A stretch of DNA of 64,000 nt from a bacterium D16-50 (GCA_003612485.1 RAZA01000010.1:1-64000); one strand, 5' to 3'. Positions 35,383 to 44,866 are shown, numbered from the stretch's first letter. Numbers and translations: made by a program. Notes: a model not told the origin generated them from the sequence alone.

Positions 35383-36309
35383 TCAGAACAAGGCATAATC
35401 AGGCTCTACTTTTTTCACCGCATGGTTTGCGATAAGGACCAAGACAAAGGACAGTCCCGACTGATAAAGGCCCGCCGCGCTGGTCATGCCGAATTCCTGA
35501 AGATTGAGCATGGAACGGGTCACATATGTGTCTATGACATCCGTCACTTCCAGCACCATGGGATTATTGCCGGTGACCTGCCAGAACATCTGGAAGTCCC
35601 CCTTCATGACGGTGCCTATGGCCATCAGAAACAAGATCACCACCGTAGGCCGTATGCAGGGCAGCGTGATATACTTGATCTTCTGCCACATGGTAGCGCC
35701 GTCCAGATCCGCCGCCTCAAACATCTCCCCGTCAATGTTCACGATGCTGGCCAGATACATCACCGTGCCGTACCCCACATTCTTAAAAGCACTGACCACA
35801 ATCAGTATCACCGGCCATGCAGCCTTGTTGGAGTACACATCCAGCGGCTTCATACCCACGGACCGCAGAAAGCTGTTCACCGCTCCGAATTCGTAGTTGA
35901 ACATGTTGTAGATGAACGCGCCTACCACCACCCATGAGATGAAATAGGGCAGGAACATCACCGACTGGGTGATCCGCTTGAAATACTTCCCCCCCAGCTC
36001 GCTGAGAAGTATGGCGCAGGTGATCTGCAGAAATGTGTTCACGCCCAAAAAAGCAATGTTGTAGAGGATGGTATTTCTGGTAGTGGTCCAAGCCTTCCCC
36101 GACTGGAAAAAGTACTCGAAATTCTTGAAGCCCACCCAAGGACTGCCGAAAATTCCTCCGTGATAGTTGAACTCTTTGAACGCCAGCACAATGCCTGCCA
36201 TAGGAATATAGCACATCAAAATCACCACCACAGCAGCCGGCAAAATCATCAGCCACTTTGTGCGGTTTTCCTTCAGATCGCGTAAAAACGGATGTGATCT
36301 CTTTTTCAT
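35383..36309 (-). CDS. Carbohydrate ABC transporter permease (LplB type)
   Basis: A 308-residue permease with a cytoplasmic N-terminus, six membrane segments and the EAA loop MFEAADLDGATMWQKIKYI (about 195-213). It ends VKKVEPDYALF as LplB relatives do. It is the first gene of the import operon, with GGGAGGGAAGGCG before the start. No ATPase gene follows, so an MsmX-like shared ATPase elsewhere is expected. Confidence 0.9.
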   Translation of the reverse strand: MKKRSHPFLRDLKENRTKWLMILPAAVVVILMCYIPMAGIVLAFKEFNYHGGIFGSPWVGFKNFEYFFQSGKAWTTTRNTILYNIAFLGVNTFLQITCAILLSELGGKYFKRITQSVMFLPYFISWVVVGAFIYNMFNYEFGAVNSFLRSVGMKPLDVYSNKAAWPVILIVVSAFKNVGYGTVMYLASIVNIDGEMFEAADLDGATMWQKIKYITLPCIRPTVVILFLMAIGTVMKGDFQMFWQVTGNNPMVLEVTDVIDTYVTRSMLNLQEFGMTSAAGLYQSGLSFVLVLIANHAVKKVEPDYALF

Positions 36310-36547
36310 CGCCTTCCCTCCCCGTGGATCCGGTGGTGCAGAATTCCTGTCTGTCTCTATAATCCCGCTGTTCCTTTAGATGTATTTATCCTAACAAAAC
36401 GGCTCCCCGAAAACAACGGGACAGAATTATGAAAAGAGGGTAATCTTATGCTATTTATTCAATTTTGCTTAGAATTGGCGTAATCCGCTTGAAATTTTGT
36501 GCTATTTTATATATGATTGAATCAAGGAATAGAAATATGAGGTGAAT

Positions 36548-37654
36548 ATGATGAATTTTACCGTACTGATCGCCGATGACGAGGCCATGCCCCGCACCGT
36601 GCTGCAAAAATACATTCCCTGGGAGGAGCTCTCCGTAACCAGCGTCTATCTTGCCACCGACGGGGAGGAAGCTCTCGAGCAGGCCCGCCGGGTGCGGCCC
36701 CAGATCATCATCAGCGATATCAAGATGCCCCATTTAAGCGGGCTGGAGATGGCTGCCGCCGTGCGGGAATTTCTGCCCGAATGCCAATTCGTCTTTCTAA
36801 GCGGCTATTCCGACAAGGAATATCTCAAGGGCGCCATTCGGCTAAAGGCAGCGAACTATGTGGAAAAGCCCCTGAATCTGGAGGAGATCACCACTGCCCT
36901 TCGGGAGATCACCACACAGCTGCTGTGCCAGGCAAAGCCCACGGCTGAGGAATTGTTTTTTCAGGGCGGCCATTTCCCTGACAAGCCGCTGAATACAAGC
37001 GTGTTTGGCGATGAAGAAACCGTCTTAGATCAATTGGATCAACAGATTCGGCACAACAAAAAAGAGGAGGCCCTTTTTGCCCTGAAAAGTCTCTACGAGA
37101 GAACCAGTCGCTGTCAGGGCACGGCTCCCGAACAGCTGCGCCGTTTATACTGCCGGATCCTCTTTCTGCTTTTGCATGCCGCAGAAAGCCGAAATGTCCG
37201 CAGCATCGCCGCCCAAGCAGACCGGCTGCTGTATGCCGTATCCAGCCAAGAGACCCTTGCGGGGCTGCAGAACATTCTGATGCAGACAGCAACGGAGTAT
37301 TTTGCCTCTCAGGATCCCTCTTGTCCCGATATCGCCTCTCAGGTGGAAAGCTATATAGAGAGCCATTACCATGACTGTACCCTTACCGTACAGAACATTG
37401 CCAGCGATCTGGGGTTCACCAATACCTACCTCTGCTCCGCCTACAAGAAAAGCTGCGGAAAGACCGTCAACCAGCGTCTGACGGAAATACGTCTCCTCCA
37501 CGCCAAAAAGCTTCTCGCCACCACCAGCTGCAAGCTCTACGAGGTGGCAAACGCCGTGGGATATGGCGACGGAAAATATTTTGTCAAGCTGTTTACCAGA
37601 GAGATGGGACTTTCCCCCAGAGAATACCAGAAGAGGCATGCCTATGAGGAATAA
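36548..37654 (+). CDS. YesN-type response regulator (AraC output)
   Basis: A 368-residue regulator. The receiver domain has acidic residues in IADDEAMPR, phospho-acceptor Asp in IIISDIKMPHLSG (about 55) and Lys in YVEKPL. A middle linker of about 130 residues leads to a C-terminal AraC domain with SDLGFTNTYLCSAYKKSCGK and AVGYGDGKYFVKLF. Two ATG codons follow GAGGTGAAT; the first is used. It is coupled to the sensor kinase gene downstream and divergent from the sugar importer. Confidence 0.9.
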   Translation: MMNFTVLIADDEAMPRTVLQKYIPWEELSVTSVYLATDGEEALEQARRVRPQIIISDIKMPHLSGLEMAAAVREFLPECQFVFLSGYSDKEYLKGAIRLKAANYVEKPLNLEEITTALREITTQLLCQAKPTAEELFFQGGHFPDKPLNTSVFGDEETVLDQLDQQIRHNKKEEALFALKSLYERTSRCQGTAPEQLRRLYCRILFLLLHAAESRNVRSIAAQADRLLYAVSSQETLAGLQNILMQTATEYFASQDPSCPDIASQVESYIESHYHDCTLTVQNIASDLGFTNTYLCSAYKKSCGKTVNQRLTEIRLLHAKKLLATTSCKLYEVANAVGYGDGKYFVKLFTREMGLSPREYQKRHAYEE

Positions 37655-39431
37655 ATTTCTGCGGTGGCTGACCTGCGGAAAGCTGGGTGCCAAGCTGATG
37701 TGTATTTATTTCCTGCTCATCGTCCTTCCCCTTGGGATGTTTTCTTTTTATGCCTATCTGCGGGTCAGGGAGCTGATTCAGGAACAGACCTTCTCCGCCG
37801 CGCAAAACGCTTTCGACGATACCTGCATGTCTCTGGAGAGTCTGCTGGGACGTCTGGACGGGGTCATCGATATCTTATCCACGGATCCTCTGATCTATAT
37901 GATGGCCTCCAACGATCCAAGGGATTACACTTATATCAACCGGCTGGAGGATTCCGCCCAGCTGGCCACCACCTTTGAACATCTCTGTATGCTTGCGGAC
38001 ATCGACTTCATCAGGCTCTACGTGGGCAATGATTATTCCTATTCCAACACCACGACCAATATCATCCAAATCAGCGAGGTAGAGCACAGCGGCTGGTATC
38101 ATACTGTCAGGGAAAACAACGGCCGTCTATGGTGCGCGCCCTCCGATCTGGAGGACACGGAGGGCGAGTCCCCCCAGCCATGCTTTTCCTCCGTCCAGAT
38201 GATATACAATCCCCGCAGCGTGAAGGAGCCACTGGCTATCCTCCGGGCGGATATCGATGCCAAACGGATAGAACAGATTATATGCGGAAGCTCTATCACG
38301 GATAACGGCCTGCTGCTGCTTTTCCGTGGAGAGGACATTCTGCTCTCCTCCCATGCCGCATCCTCCCTGCCCTGCCCTGAGGCTCTTGCAAGGCAGGTGC
38401 AGGATCTGCCTCCCCACACATGGGAGACGATTCAGGCAGAGGGCATGGAATACTACGCCCGCTGCAAGAAAATCGGCCCCTCGGGCTGGTGCATCGCCAG
38501 CATACTTCCTTATCGTGACGTGTTCCGGCTGAGCCGGGAGATGGGCGCGGAGATGCTTATGACCGTCATATCCGTGGCAGTCACCGCCTATCTCATAGCG
38601 TACCTCATCAGCCAGTCCACCCTGAAACGCATCAAGCAGCTCACCGGGACCATGCATACGGTGGAAAGCGGCGATGTGGCGGTACGGCTGGAGCCCTCAG
38701 GCAACGATGAGATCGCGCAGCTCATGGACGGCTTCAACCAGATGATGGACCGGCTGGACGCTTTGATGGAAGAAAGGGAGGAACATGGCCGACAGATCAA
38801 GAATCTGGAGCTGAAAGCCCTTCAGGCCCAGATCAATCCCCACTTTCTGTACAACTCTCTGGATCTGGTCAACTGCACCGCCATCAGCCGCAATGTTCCG
38901 GAAATCAGCCGCATGGTCAATGCTTTGGGCCAGTTTTACCGTTTGTCCCTCAGCAACGGCAGGGAAGTGATCTCCTTGTCCGAGGAGCTGAAACATGCAA
39001 AGCTTTATGTGGAGATCCAAAACCTCCGATTTGAAAACCGAATAGCCGCAGAATGGGACACGGACCCCTCTGCCGATTGCTGCCAGATCATCAAGATCGT
39101 CCTGCAGCCCCTGATTGAAAACGCCATCCTTCACGGCATCTTTGAAAAGCCCTCTAAATCCGGACGGCTGAAGGTGCAGGTGCGGCGGCTAGATGACGGC
39201 ATCCGCATCTTTGTGGAGGATGACGGCGTGGGAATGGATGCGGCCACGCTCCTTGCCAGCTTTTCCAAGGCAGCGGCCCCTGAGGGCACAACGGCCTTTG
39301 GCGGCTACGGAATCCGAAACATTCAGGAGCGGCTGGTTCTGGCCTATGGAGCCCCCTACGGCCTGTCCTGCAGCAGCCGTCCCGGAAAGGGAACCGTGGT
39401 CACTCTGTTTATTCCCGCCATCCTGCCGTAA
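37644..39431 (+). CDS. YesM-type sensor histidine kinase
   Basis: A 595-residue kinase. An N-terminal membrane segment (about 15-40), an extracellular sensor of about 250 residues, a second segment (about 300-320) and a HAMP domain precede the His-kinase region. The phospho-acceptor His is in LQAQINPHFLYNSLDL, and the ATPase domain has IENAILHGI, DDGVGM and GYGIRNIQERL. The start used overlaps the regulator gene by 11 bases, with AGAGG seven bases before. It probably senses an oligosaccharide or its binding protein. Confidence 0.9.
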   Translation: MRNKFLRWLTCGKLGAKLMCIYFLLIVLPLGMFSFYAYLRVRELIQEQTFSAAQNAFDDTCMSLESLLGRLDGVIDILSTDPLIYMMASNDPRDYTYINRLEDSAQLATTFEHLCMLADIDFIRLYVGNDYSYSNTTTNIIQISEVEHSGWYHTVRENNGRLWCAPSDLEDTEGESPQPCFSSVQMIYNPRSVKEPLAILRADIDAKRIEQIICGSSITDNGLLLLFRGEDILLSSHAASSLPCPEALARQVQDLPPHTWETIQAEGMEYYARCKKIGPSGWCIASILPYRDVFRLSREMGAEMLMTVISVAVTAYLIAYLISQSTLKRIKQLTGTMHTVESGDVAVRLEPSGNDEIAQLMDGFNQMMDRLDALMEEREEHGRQIKNLELKALQAQINPHFLYNSLDLVNCTAISRNVPEISRMVNALGQFYRLSLSNGREVISLSEELKHAKLYVEIQNLRFENRIAAEWDTDPSADCCQIIKIVLQPLIENAILHGIFEKPSKSGRLKVQVRRLDDGIRIFVEDDGVGMDAATLLASFSKAAAPEGTTAFGGYGIRNIQERLVLAYGAPYGLSCSSRPGKGTVVTLFIPAILP

Positions 39432-39466
39432 AAAAAGCGGCTTTGCTCACAGCTCCCCTTTCGAGG

Positions 39467-39568
39467 CAGATATAAAACGCCGCTTTGGATATATATGGCT
39501 TTCCTCCCATTTCCTCCTTCGGGACAGATATAAAACGCCGCTTTGGCAGAAATTTCTGCCAAAGCGGC
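39467..39568. repeat. Direct repeat and 32-base palindrome
   Basis: A 22-base unit CAGATATAAAACGCCGCTTT plus GG occurs at 39467-39488 and 39525-39546, 58 bases apart. The second copy runs into a perfect 32-base palindrome at 39537-39568 centred on GAAATTTC. It lies between convergent genes (yesM-like on plus, rsmI on minus). It may terminate both, although no T-run follows. Confidence 0.75.
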
Positions 39569-39631
39569 GGCTGTGTTCTGATAAACTGTATCCCGGTAAA
39601 TTCAGAGGTCATTTCAAAATTTCAAATATCC

Positions 39632-40486
39632 TCATGGCTGTTTACGCCCTTCCAAAAGCCCCGCATAAATCTCTCTCTTGCCCACGCCCCTATCTCTGGC
39701 CACCTGCTTCATGGCCGATTTTTGGTCCATGCCCTGAGCCTCATAATAGGCCATATGCTCCTCAAGGCTCATGGTCTCCCATGCGGCTATCTTTTCAAGA
39801 CGTACCTCCTGAAGGCTTTTTCCCTCAATCACAAGCACATATTCCCCACGGGGATCTTCTTTTTGATTCCGCTCCACCGCCTCCTCCAGCGTGGTGGGAA
39901 TCACGGTCTCAAACTTCTTGGTCAGCTCCCGGCAGAGGGTAATCCGCCGATCCCCCAGACAGTCACATAGTTCCCCCAGCGTACCCGCCAGATGATGAGG
40001 GGCCTCGTAGAGGATCATTGTCCGGGTCTCCTTTTCCAATTCCCCCAGAACCTCTCTCCTCTCCCGCTTGTCGGAAGGCAGAAAACCCTCAAAACAGAAC
40101 CTTCTGGCCGGCAGGCCGGAAAGGGTCAGGGCCACAATGCAGGCGGCAGGGCCCGGCAGGCTCGTCACGGGCACGCCGTTTTCATGGCACATGGCCACCA
40201 GCACCTCTCCGGGATCCGAGATGGCGGGAGTTCCTGCATCGGTGATCAAGGCAATCTCCTTCCCTGCCAGCAGCTGCTCCACAAGCTGTCTTCCTTTCTC
40301 CACCTTGTTGTATTCATGGTAACTGGTCATGGGCGTGTGAATATCAAAATGATTCAGCAGCTTGATGCTGTTGCGGGTGTCTTCCGCCGCGATCAGATCC
40401 ACCCCCCGCAAGGTCTCAATCACTCTGGGCGTCATGTCCCCCAGATTGCCGATGGGCGTGGCACATAGATACAAGGTTCCCGCCAT
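39632..40486 (-). CDS. rsmI: 16S rRNA (cytidine1402-2'-O)-methyltransferase
   Basis: A 284-residue SAM-dependent tetrapyrrole-methylase-fold enzyme that methylates C1402 in the decoding centre. It shows LYLCATPIGNLGDMTPR at the N-terminus, LIAAEDTRNSIKLL (about 30), the GTPAISDPGE loop and SLPGPAACIVAL (about 110). GGATAGGTGAGCTT precedes the ATG used. Its partner genes trmN6 and ricT lie upstream in Firmicutes order. Confidence 0.95.
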   Translation of the reverse strand: MAGTLYLCATPIGNLGDMTPRVIETLRGVDLIAAEDTRNSIKLLNHFDIHTPMTSYHEYNKVEKGRQLVEQLLAGKEIALITDAGTPAISDPGEVLVAMCHENGVPVTSLPGPAACIVALTLSGLPARRFCFEGFLPSDKRERREVLGELEKETRTMILYEAPHHLAGTLGELCDCLGDRRITLCRELTKKFETVIPTTLEEAVERNQKEDPRGEYVLVIEGKSLQEVRLEKIAAWETMSLEEHMAYYEAQGMDQKSAMKQVARDRGVGKREIYAGLLEGRKQP

Positions 40487-40677
40487 AAGCTCACCTATCC
40501 TTTCCTGCTCCTTATTTTTTCCCCCATAAAAGTCCGCCTTACTTTCTTCCCATGCCCAGATCAAAAAAAGCCATGTCCCCCTTGCACTGCAGCAGACGGT
40601 TACTATAGCAATTTCCCTATAAACGAAATGCACTTAACCAGGTTCGTGATCAAGATAACTGCCGCTGCGCCGAAACC

Positions 40678-41415
40678 TCAATACCCATATATCTCTCTGA
40701 TCTCCGACATGTACACCCCCGGCTCCCGGAATATCACCAGAGGCTTCTCCACCTTCATTCTGGGCCGCCCTCCCCGCACCGCCTCCAGCAGAACCATGTT
40801 GGGCTCCCTATCCGCATAGGGATACACCAGCTGCATACGCTTAGGCTCCAGCCTATGCCGCGCAAGAGTGACCATGATCTCCGCCAGACGAAAAGGGCGA
40901 TGCACCAAAAAAAAATGCCCTCCGGGCTTCAGCAGCCGCGCCGTCTGGGCCGCCACATCCTCAAAGGTACAGAGAATCTCATGACGCGCAATGGCCTTTT
41001 GCATATTGGGGCTGGCTGCACCGTGCTGTCCTATCATATATGGAGGGTTACATGTGATGCAATCAAAAGAAGCAGACGGGAAAAAATGGTCTGCTTCTTT
41101 GATGTCCCCAACCACAATCTCTATTTTGTCTGTCAGGCCGTTCAACGCAACACTCCTGACAGCCATGTCAGCACTCTCCTTCTGGATCTCCAGACCTACC
41201 AGATGAGCACAGCCGTACTTGGCCTCCATAAGAAGCGGTATGATTCCCGTACCCGTCCCCAGATCCAGCAGACGGTCATCCGCCTCCGCATGGGCAAATC
41301 CAGTCAAAAGCACCGCATCCATCCCAAAGCAGAATTTATTCGGATTCTGGATAATGCGGTAGCCGTTTCTCTGGAGCTCGTCCAAACGCTCGTTTTCCTT
41401 AAGCTTGATTTCCAT
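40678..41415 (-). CDS. trmN6: tRNA1(Val) (adenine37-N6)-methyltransferase-like protein
   Basis: A 245-residue methyltransferase. The SAM-binding motif is LLDLGTGTGIIPLL (about 45-58) and the catalytic NPPY motif is CNPPYMIGQHGAA (about 118). The layout matches YabB/TrmN6. Its ATG overlaps the ricT stop by 17 bases. The product is expected to modify A37 of a tRNA; target specificity is inferred from the family. Confidence 0.85.
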   Translation of the reverse strand: MEIKLKENERLDELQRNGYRIIQNPNKFCFGMDAVLLTGFAHAEADDRLLDLGTGTGIIPLLMEAKYGCAHLVGLEIQKESADMAVRSVALNGLTDKIEIVVGDIKEADHFFPSASFDCITCNPPYMIGQHGAASPNMQKAIARHEILCTFEDVAAQTARLLKPGGHFFLVHRPFRLAEIMVTLARHRLEPKRMQLVYPYADREPNMVLLEAVRGGRPRMKVEKPLVIFREPGVYMSEIREIYGY

Positions 41416-43093
41416 CAGATTTCAGCCGCTCCTCCTGACCGGCTCTCCCATCGTGCCTATTGTTCCTGCCGTCCCGGCGGTTCCTTGTGCCCTGACGTTC
41501 TCCGCTGTTGGCATACTGACGCCTCCTGCCGTCCTGCCGGCTCCTATTCCCGCCATAACGGCCTTCGGGCTGCTGTCCCCCCTCGGTGCGGTACTCCTGC
41601 TGTCTATAGCCTTCCTCCGAGCGCTCGCCTGCGGGACGCTGCCCATATGCCCTCTGTCCGCCTCCGAAGCGCTGCCCTGACTGTCTATGTCCGCCTTGTC
41701 TTCCACTGCCGTAACGCTGCTCGGCTCTGTCTGTGCTGCGCTGATTCTCTGTACCACGTTGGTTCTCTGTGCTGCGCTGGTTTTCCGCATTGCGCTGAGT
41801 TTCCGCGTTACGCTGACCTTCCGCGTTACGCTGACCTTCCGCGTTACGCTGACTTTCCGCGTTACGCTGACTTTCCGCGTTACGCTGACTTTCCGCGTTA
41901 CGCTGACCTTCCGCGTTACGCTGACCTTCCGCGTTACGCTGACCTTCCGCGTTACGCTGACCTTCCGCGTTACGCTGGTTCTCCCCGCTGCGCTGACCTT
42001 CCGCATTGCGTTGGTTTTCCGCCGTATACTTTTGTTCCCGGTGAAATTCAAAAAAACGGTTCGACTCCCCAAAGCGTTTCTCTCCTGCCGAATGCCGCTG
42101 ATCCTCGCCGCGTCCGCCGTGCCGGTTTTTGCCCTCCTGCCGGTTCCTGCCGCCTTGCCTCTGTCCAGCCTCCTTCTTTCCGCCCTCCTGAGCTTCCTGC
42201 TCCTGCTGCTCCTCTTCCTCCAGACGCTCCAGCTCCTGCAGCTCCTCCTGCGAGAGCTCCATCTTTTCCTTCTTGCTGTGTCTGCGCCTAAAGCGCAGCT
42301 TCTCCACGGGATACTCCTTGATCTCCTTCTCGTCCCCCGCATCTATAACCACCTTCACCAGCTGCCGCAGCACATTGACGCTCTGCACTTCGCCTCTGGC
42401 TCCGCTTTCCGTGGTCACGGTATCCCCTATCCCCGGAAGCCTTCTGTTCAGCTCCTCATAGGTCTCCTCCTCATTCTTCAGACAGCACATAAGTCTGCCG
42501 CAGACGCCGGATATCTTGGCGGGGTTCAGAGACAGATTCTGTTCCTTTGCCATCTTGATGGACACCGGCACGAAATCCGACAGATAACTATGGCAGCATA
42601 AGGGACGTCCACAAGTTCCGATGCCTCCCATGATCTTTGTCTCGTCCCGGACACCGATCTGACGCAGCTCAATCCTTGTTCTGAACACTCCCGCCAGATC
42701 CTTTACCAGCTCTCTGAAATCGATACGGCCGTCCGCCGTGAAGTAAAACAGAACCTTGCTGTTGTCAAATGTATATTCCGCACCTACCAGCTTCATCGCC
42801 AGTCCATGCTCTCTGATTTTTTCCGTACAGATCCGGAACGCTTCCGCCTCCTTCTCCCGATTGCCCGTCTCCTGCTCCGTGTCCCTTGCATTGGCAATGC
42901 GTATCACCGGCTTCAGGGGCTGAACGACCTTTTCCTCCTCTACCTCCGTGATGCCTGATGCCGCCGTCCCATACTCAATTCCTCTGGCGGTCTCCACAAT
43001 CACATGATCACCTTTTTTTATTGCAAAATTCAACGGGTCAAAAAAATATATCCGGCCCGCCGTGCGGAACCTTACCCCGATCACTCTGGTCAT
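41399..43093 (-). CDS. ricT: PSP1-domain protein RicT/YaaT with repeat-rich tail
   Basis: A 564-residue protein. Residues 1-270 form the PSP1 domain, with iron-sulfur ligand cysteines in GTCGRPLCCHSYL (about 165) and GVCGRLMCCLKNEEE (about 200). In Bacillus RicT works with RicA and RicF in RNase Y-dependent mRNA processing. The remaining 290 residues are a disordered tail rich in Arg, Asn, Glu, Gln and Gly, including 16 hexapeptide repeats (about 360-455). Family members are usually about 270-350 residues. It overlaps trmN6 by 17 bases. Confidence 0.9.
   Translation of the reverse strand: MTRVIGVRFRTAGRIYFFDPLNFAIKKGDHVIVETARGIEYGTAASGITEVEEEKVVQPLKPVIRIANARDTEQETGNREKEAEAFRICTEKIREHGLAMKLVGAEYTFDNSKVLFYFTADGRIDFRELVKDLAGVFRTRIELRQIGVRDETKIMGGIGTCGRPLCCHSYLSDFVPVSIKMAKEQNLSLNPAKISGVCGRLMCCLKNEEETYEELNRRLPGIGDTVTTESGARGEVQSVNVLRQLVKVVIDAGDEKEIKEYPVEKLRFRRRHSKKEKMELSQEELQELERLEEEEQQEQEAQEGGKKEAGQRQGGRNRQEGKNRHGGRGEDQRHSAGEKRFGESNRFFEFHREQKYTAENQRNAEGQRSGENQRNAEGQRNAEGQRNAEGQRNAEGQRNAESQRNAESQRNAESQRNAEGQRNAEGQRNAETQRNAENQRSTENQRGTENQRSTDRAEQRYGSGRQGGHRQSGQRFGGGQRAYGQRPAGERSEEGYRQQEYRTEGGQQPEGRYGGNRSRQDGRRRQYANSGERQGTRNRRDGRNNRHDGRAGQEERLKSDGNQA
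41729..42016. repeat. 18-bp coding tandem repeat, 16 units
   Basis: Inside ricT a run of 16 units of 18 bases encodes hexapeptides of the form xQRNAE (x is N, G, S or T), with outer units drifting to SQRSGE-like and NQRSTE. The central copies are nearly identical at DNA level (CTTCCGCGTTACGCTGA on the plus strand). The array keeps the reading frame. Confidence 0.95.
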
Positions 43094-43252
43094 TCATCTA
43101 CCTCACTAATCTATTGTCTCTTTATCTCATCGAGCGATGCCCCCGCCCGATCCCATGACGTTCCCTTGGATGATGCCTCATGCAAAATCCGTCTTTCACT
43201 ACGCATTTATTCTAGCATATCCGGATGATAAAAGCCATGGACAATCATGGAA

Positions 43253-44311
43253 TTAGATACTCAGCCTCTTAACCATGGCATCATAATGAATGCATGATAC
43301 AAGTGCCGTCTCCTTCGTGATCCTGCCCTGCCTATACAGCTTCAGAAGACTTCCGTCCATGGTACACATTCCCTGATCGCCTCCGGACTGCATCTCCTGA
43401 TCCAGCTGGTGCAGTTTGTCCTCCCTTATCATGTTCTGAACTGCATTAGTAGTCTTCATAATCTCGAACACAGGTATCTGCGTACCGTCCACCGACGGCA
43501 CAAGCTGCTGGCACACCACTCCCTTGAGGATCTGCGCCAGCTGCATTTTCACCTGCTGCTGTTGATTCGCCGGAAACACGTCCAAAATCCTGCCGATCGT
43601 GTTGGCCGCACTGCTGGTATGCAGTGTGCTGAACAGCAGCACACCCGTTTCCGCAGCAGTGATGGCTGCAGATATGGTGTCGTAGTCACGCATCTCCCCC
43701 AGAAGAATCACATCCGGGCTCTCCCGCAGGGCCGAACGCAGCGCATGCAAGTATCCCGGCGTGTCTATAGAAATCTCCCTCTGAGTGACGATTGCCCTGT
43801 CATGGCGATAAATATACTCTATGGGATCCTCCATGGTTATGATATGGCAGTCCCGATTGTGATTGATTCGGTCGATCATACAAGCAAGAGTGGTGGACTT
43901 TCCCGTTCCTGCCGCGCCCGTGATCAGCACCAATCCTTTTTTATTCTCCGCCAGAGAAAGCACCGCCTCCGGAATCCCCAGCTGCTGCGGATCCGGAAGT
44001 CCGAAATGAATCAATCGGATGACAGCCGCCAGAGAGCCTCTCTGCCGGAACACGTTCACACGGAAGCGCCCCAGTCTGGATATGGCAAAAGAAAAATCAT
44101 CGTCCTCCCCATTATCCAGATTCACTCTGTCCCGCCCGCTGACCTCATATATCTCCTCTATGACCTGCTTGGCAATATCCGGCATCAGGATATTGCCCTC
44201 CTGCCTCTCCTGCCGCCCATTGCGCTTGAAGGTGACCGGAAGGCCGGATATCAAAAAGATGTCCGATGCCTCAGAAGCCACCGCCTGCTCCAAAATCTCC
44301 TGAATGCCCAT
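43253..44311 (-). CDS. pilT: PilT-like retraction ATPase
   Basis: A 352-residue hexameric secretion ATPase. It has the Walker A GAAGTGKSTTLA (about 133), Asp box TMEDPIEYIY, Walker B DVILLGEMRD and His box TLHTSSAANTIGR (about 225). This is the PilT rather than PilB pattern: the N-terminal domain is short and no zinc-binding tetracysteine is present. It ends the type IV pilus-like cluster. No assembly ATPase (PilB) is in the window. Confidence 0.92.
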   Translation of the reverse strand: MGIQEILEQAVASEASDIFLISGLPVTFKRNGRQERQEGNILMPDIAKQVIEEIYEVSGRDRVNLDNGEDDDFSFAISRLGRFRVNVFRQRGSLAAVIRLIHFGLPDPQQLGIPEAVLSLAENKKGLVLITGAAGTGKSTTLACMIDRINHNRDCHIITMEDPIEYIYRHDRAIVTQREISIDTPGYLHALRSALRESPDVILLGEMRDYDTISAAITAAETGVLLFSTLHTSSAANTIGRILDVFPANQQQQVKMQLAQILKGVVCQQLVPSVDGTQIPVFEIMKTTNAVQNMIREDKLHQLDQEMQSGGDQGMCTMDGSLLKLYRQGRITKETALVSCIHYDAMVKRLSI

Positions 44312-44362
44312 TTCGGGTTCCTCCTATTCCAGTTCCGTCTCTCCTCTTCATGCGCCCCTATA

Positions 44363-44408
44363 GGGAAGAATTTCCGGTCGCTTAATCATGCGCCCCTAAA
44401 TTCTTCCC
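44363..44408. other. Inverted repeat between pilin-like gene and pilT
   Basis: Perfect 11-base arms GGGAAGAATTT (44363-44373) and AAATTCTTCCC (44398-44408) flank a 24-base loop. CATGCGCCCCTA occurs just before and again within the loop (44349-44360 and 44387-44398). In RNA it would form a stable hairpin and could separate expression of pilT from the upstream genes. There is no T-run. Confidence 0.55.
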
Positions 44409-44458
44409 GGCGCTTTCCGTTCCGAGACTGTTTTTCCAGTTTTGTCTCTCCTCTTTCT

Positions 44459-44866
44459 CTACTCGCCGTCCCACAAGTCGCCCATGCTCTCGTCAGCGCT
44501 CCACTCCCTGAGCAGCCTCCAGCTTACCACCTTGTATCCTGTCTCCGGATCCGGCAAAATCCCAATCACAAGCTTGGAATCGTCCTGTACAATGGTCTTC
44601 CAGATCACGCCGTTTTCATCTGTCTCCGTGCCGGAAATATCCCCGGCATTTGTCCCTTCCGCCAGCATATCCCCCACGGTCCTGAGGAAGGATTGCCCCT
44701 GATATTCCAGCTCATAACGGTTCCGCACTGTAGCGGCATATTTCTCCGCCATAACCAAGTCGGCCCGGGCAGTGGTAAAGGTCAAAATGCCCAGAGTCGT
44801 CATACAGATACTGATAACAGCCAGCAAAAGCGCCAGCGGCCCCAACTTAATCGGAATGTGCCTCAT
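44459..44866 (-). CDS. Small membrane-anchored protein of the pilus cluster
   Basis: A 135-residue protein with one N-terminal membrane segment (about 8-30) and a soluble extracytoplasmic part with mixed beta strands. The layout is that of a minor pseudopilin or a PilN/PilO-like alignment subunit; no prepilin-peptidase motif is visible. It lies between a similar protein and pilT. Confidence 0.5.
   Translation of the reverse strand: MRHIPIKLGPLALLLAVISICMTTLGILTFTTARADLVMAEKYAATVRNRYELEYQGQSFLRTVGDMLAEGTNAGDISGTETDENGVIWKTIVQDDSKLVIGILPDPETGYKVVSWRLLREWSADESMGDLWDGE

Noticed and set aside
41729..42016. Regularly spaced repeat resembling a CRISPR array
   Set aside because: Units are contiguous with no unique spacers and keep an open frame within ricT.
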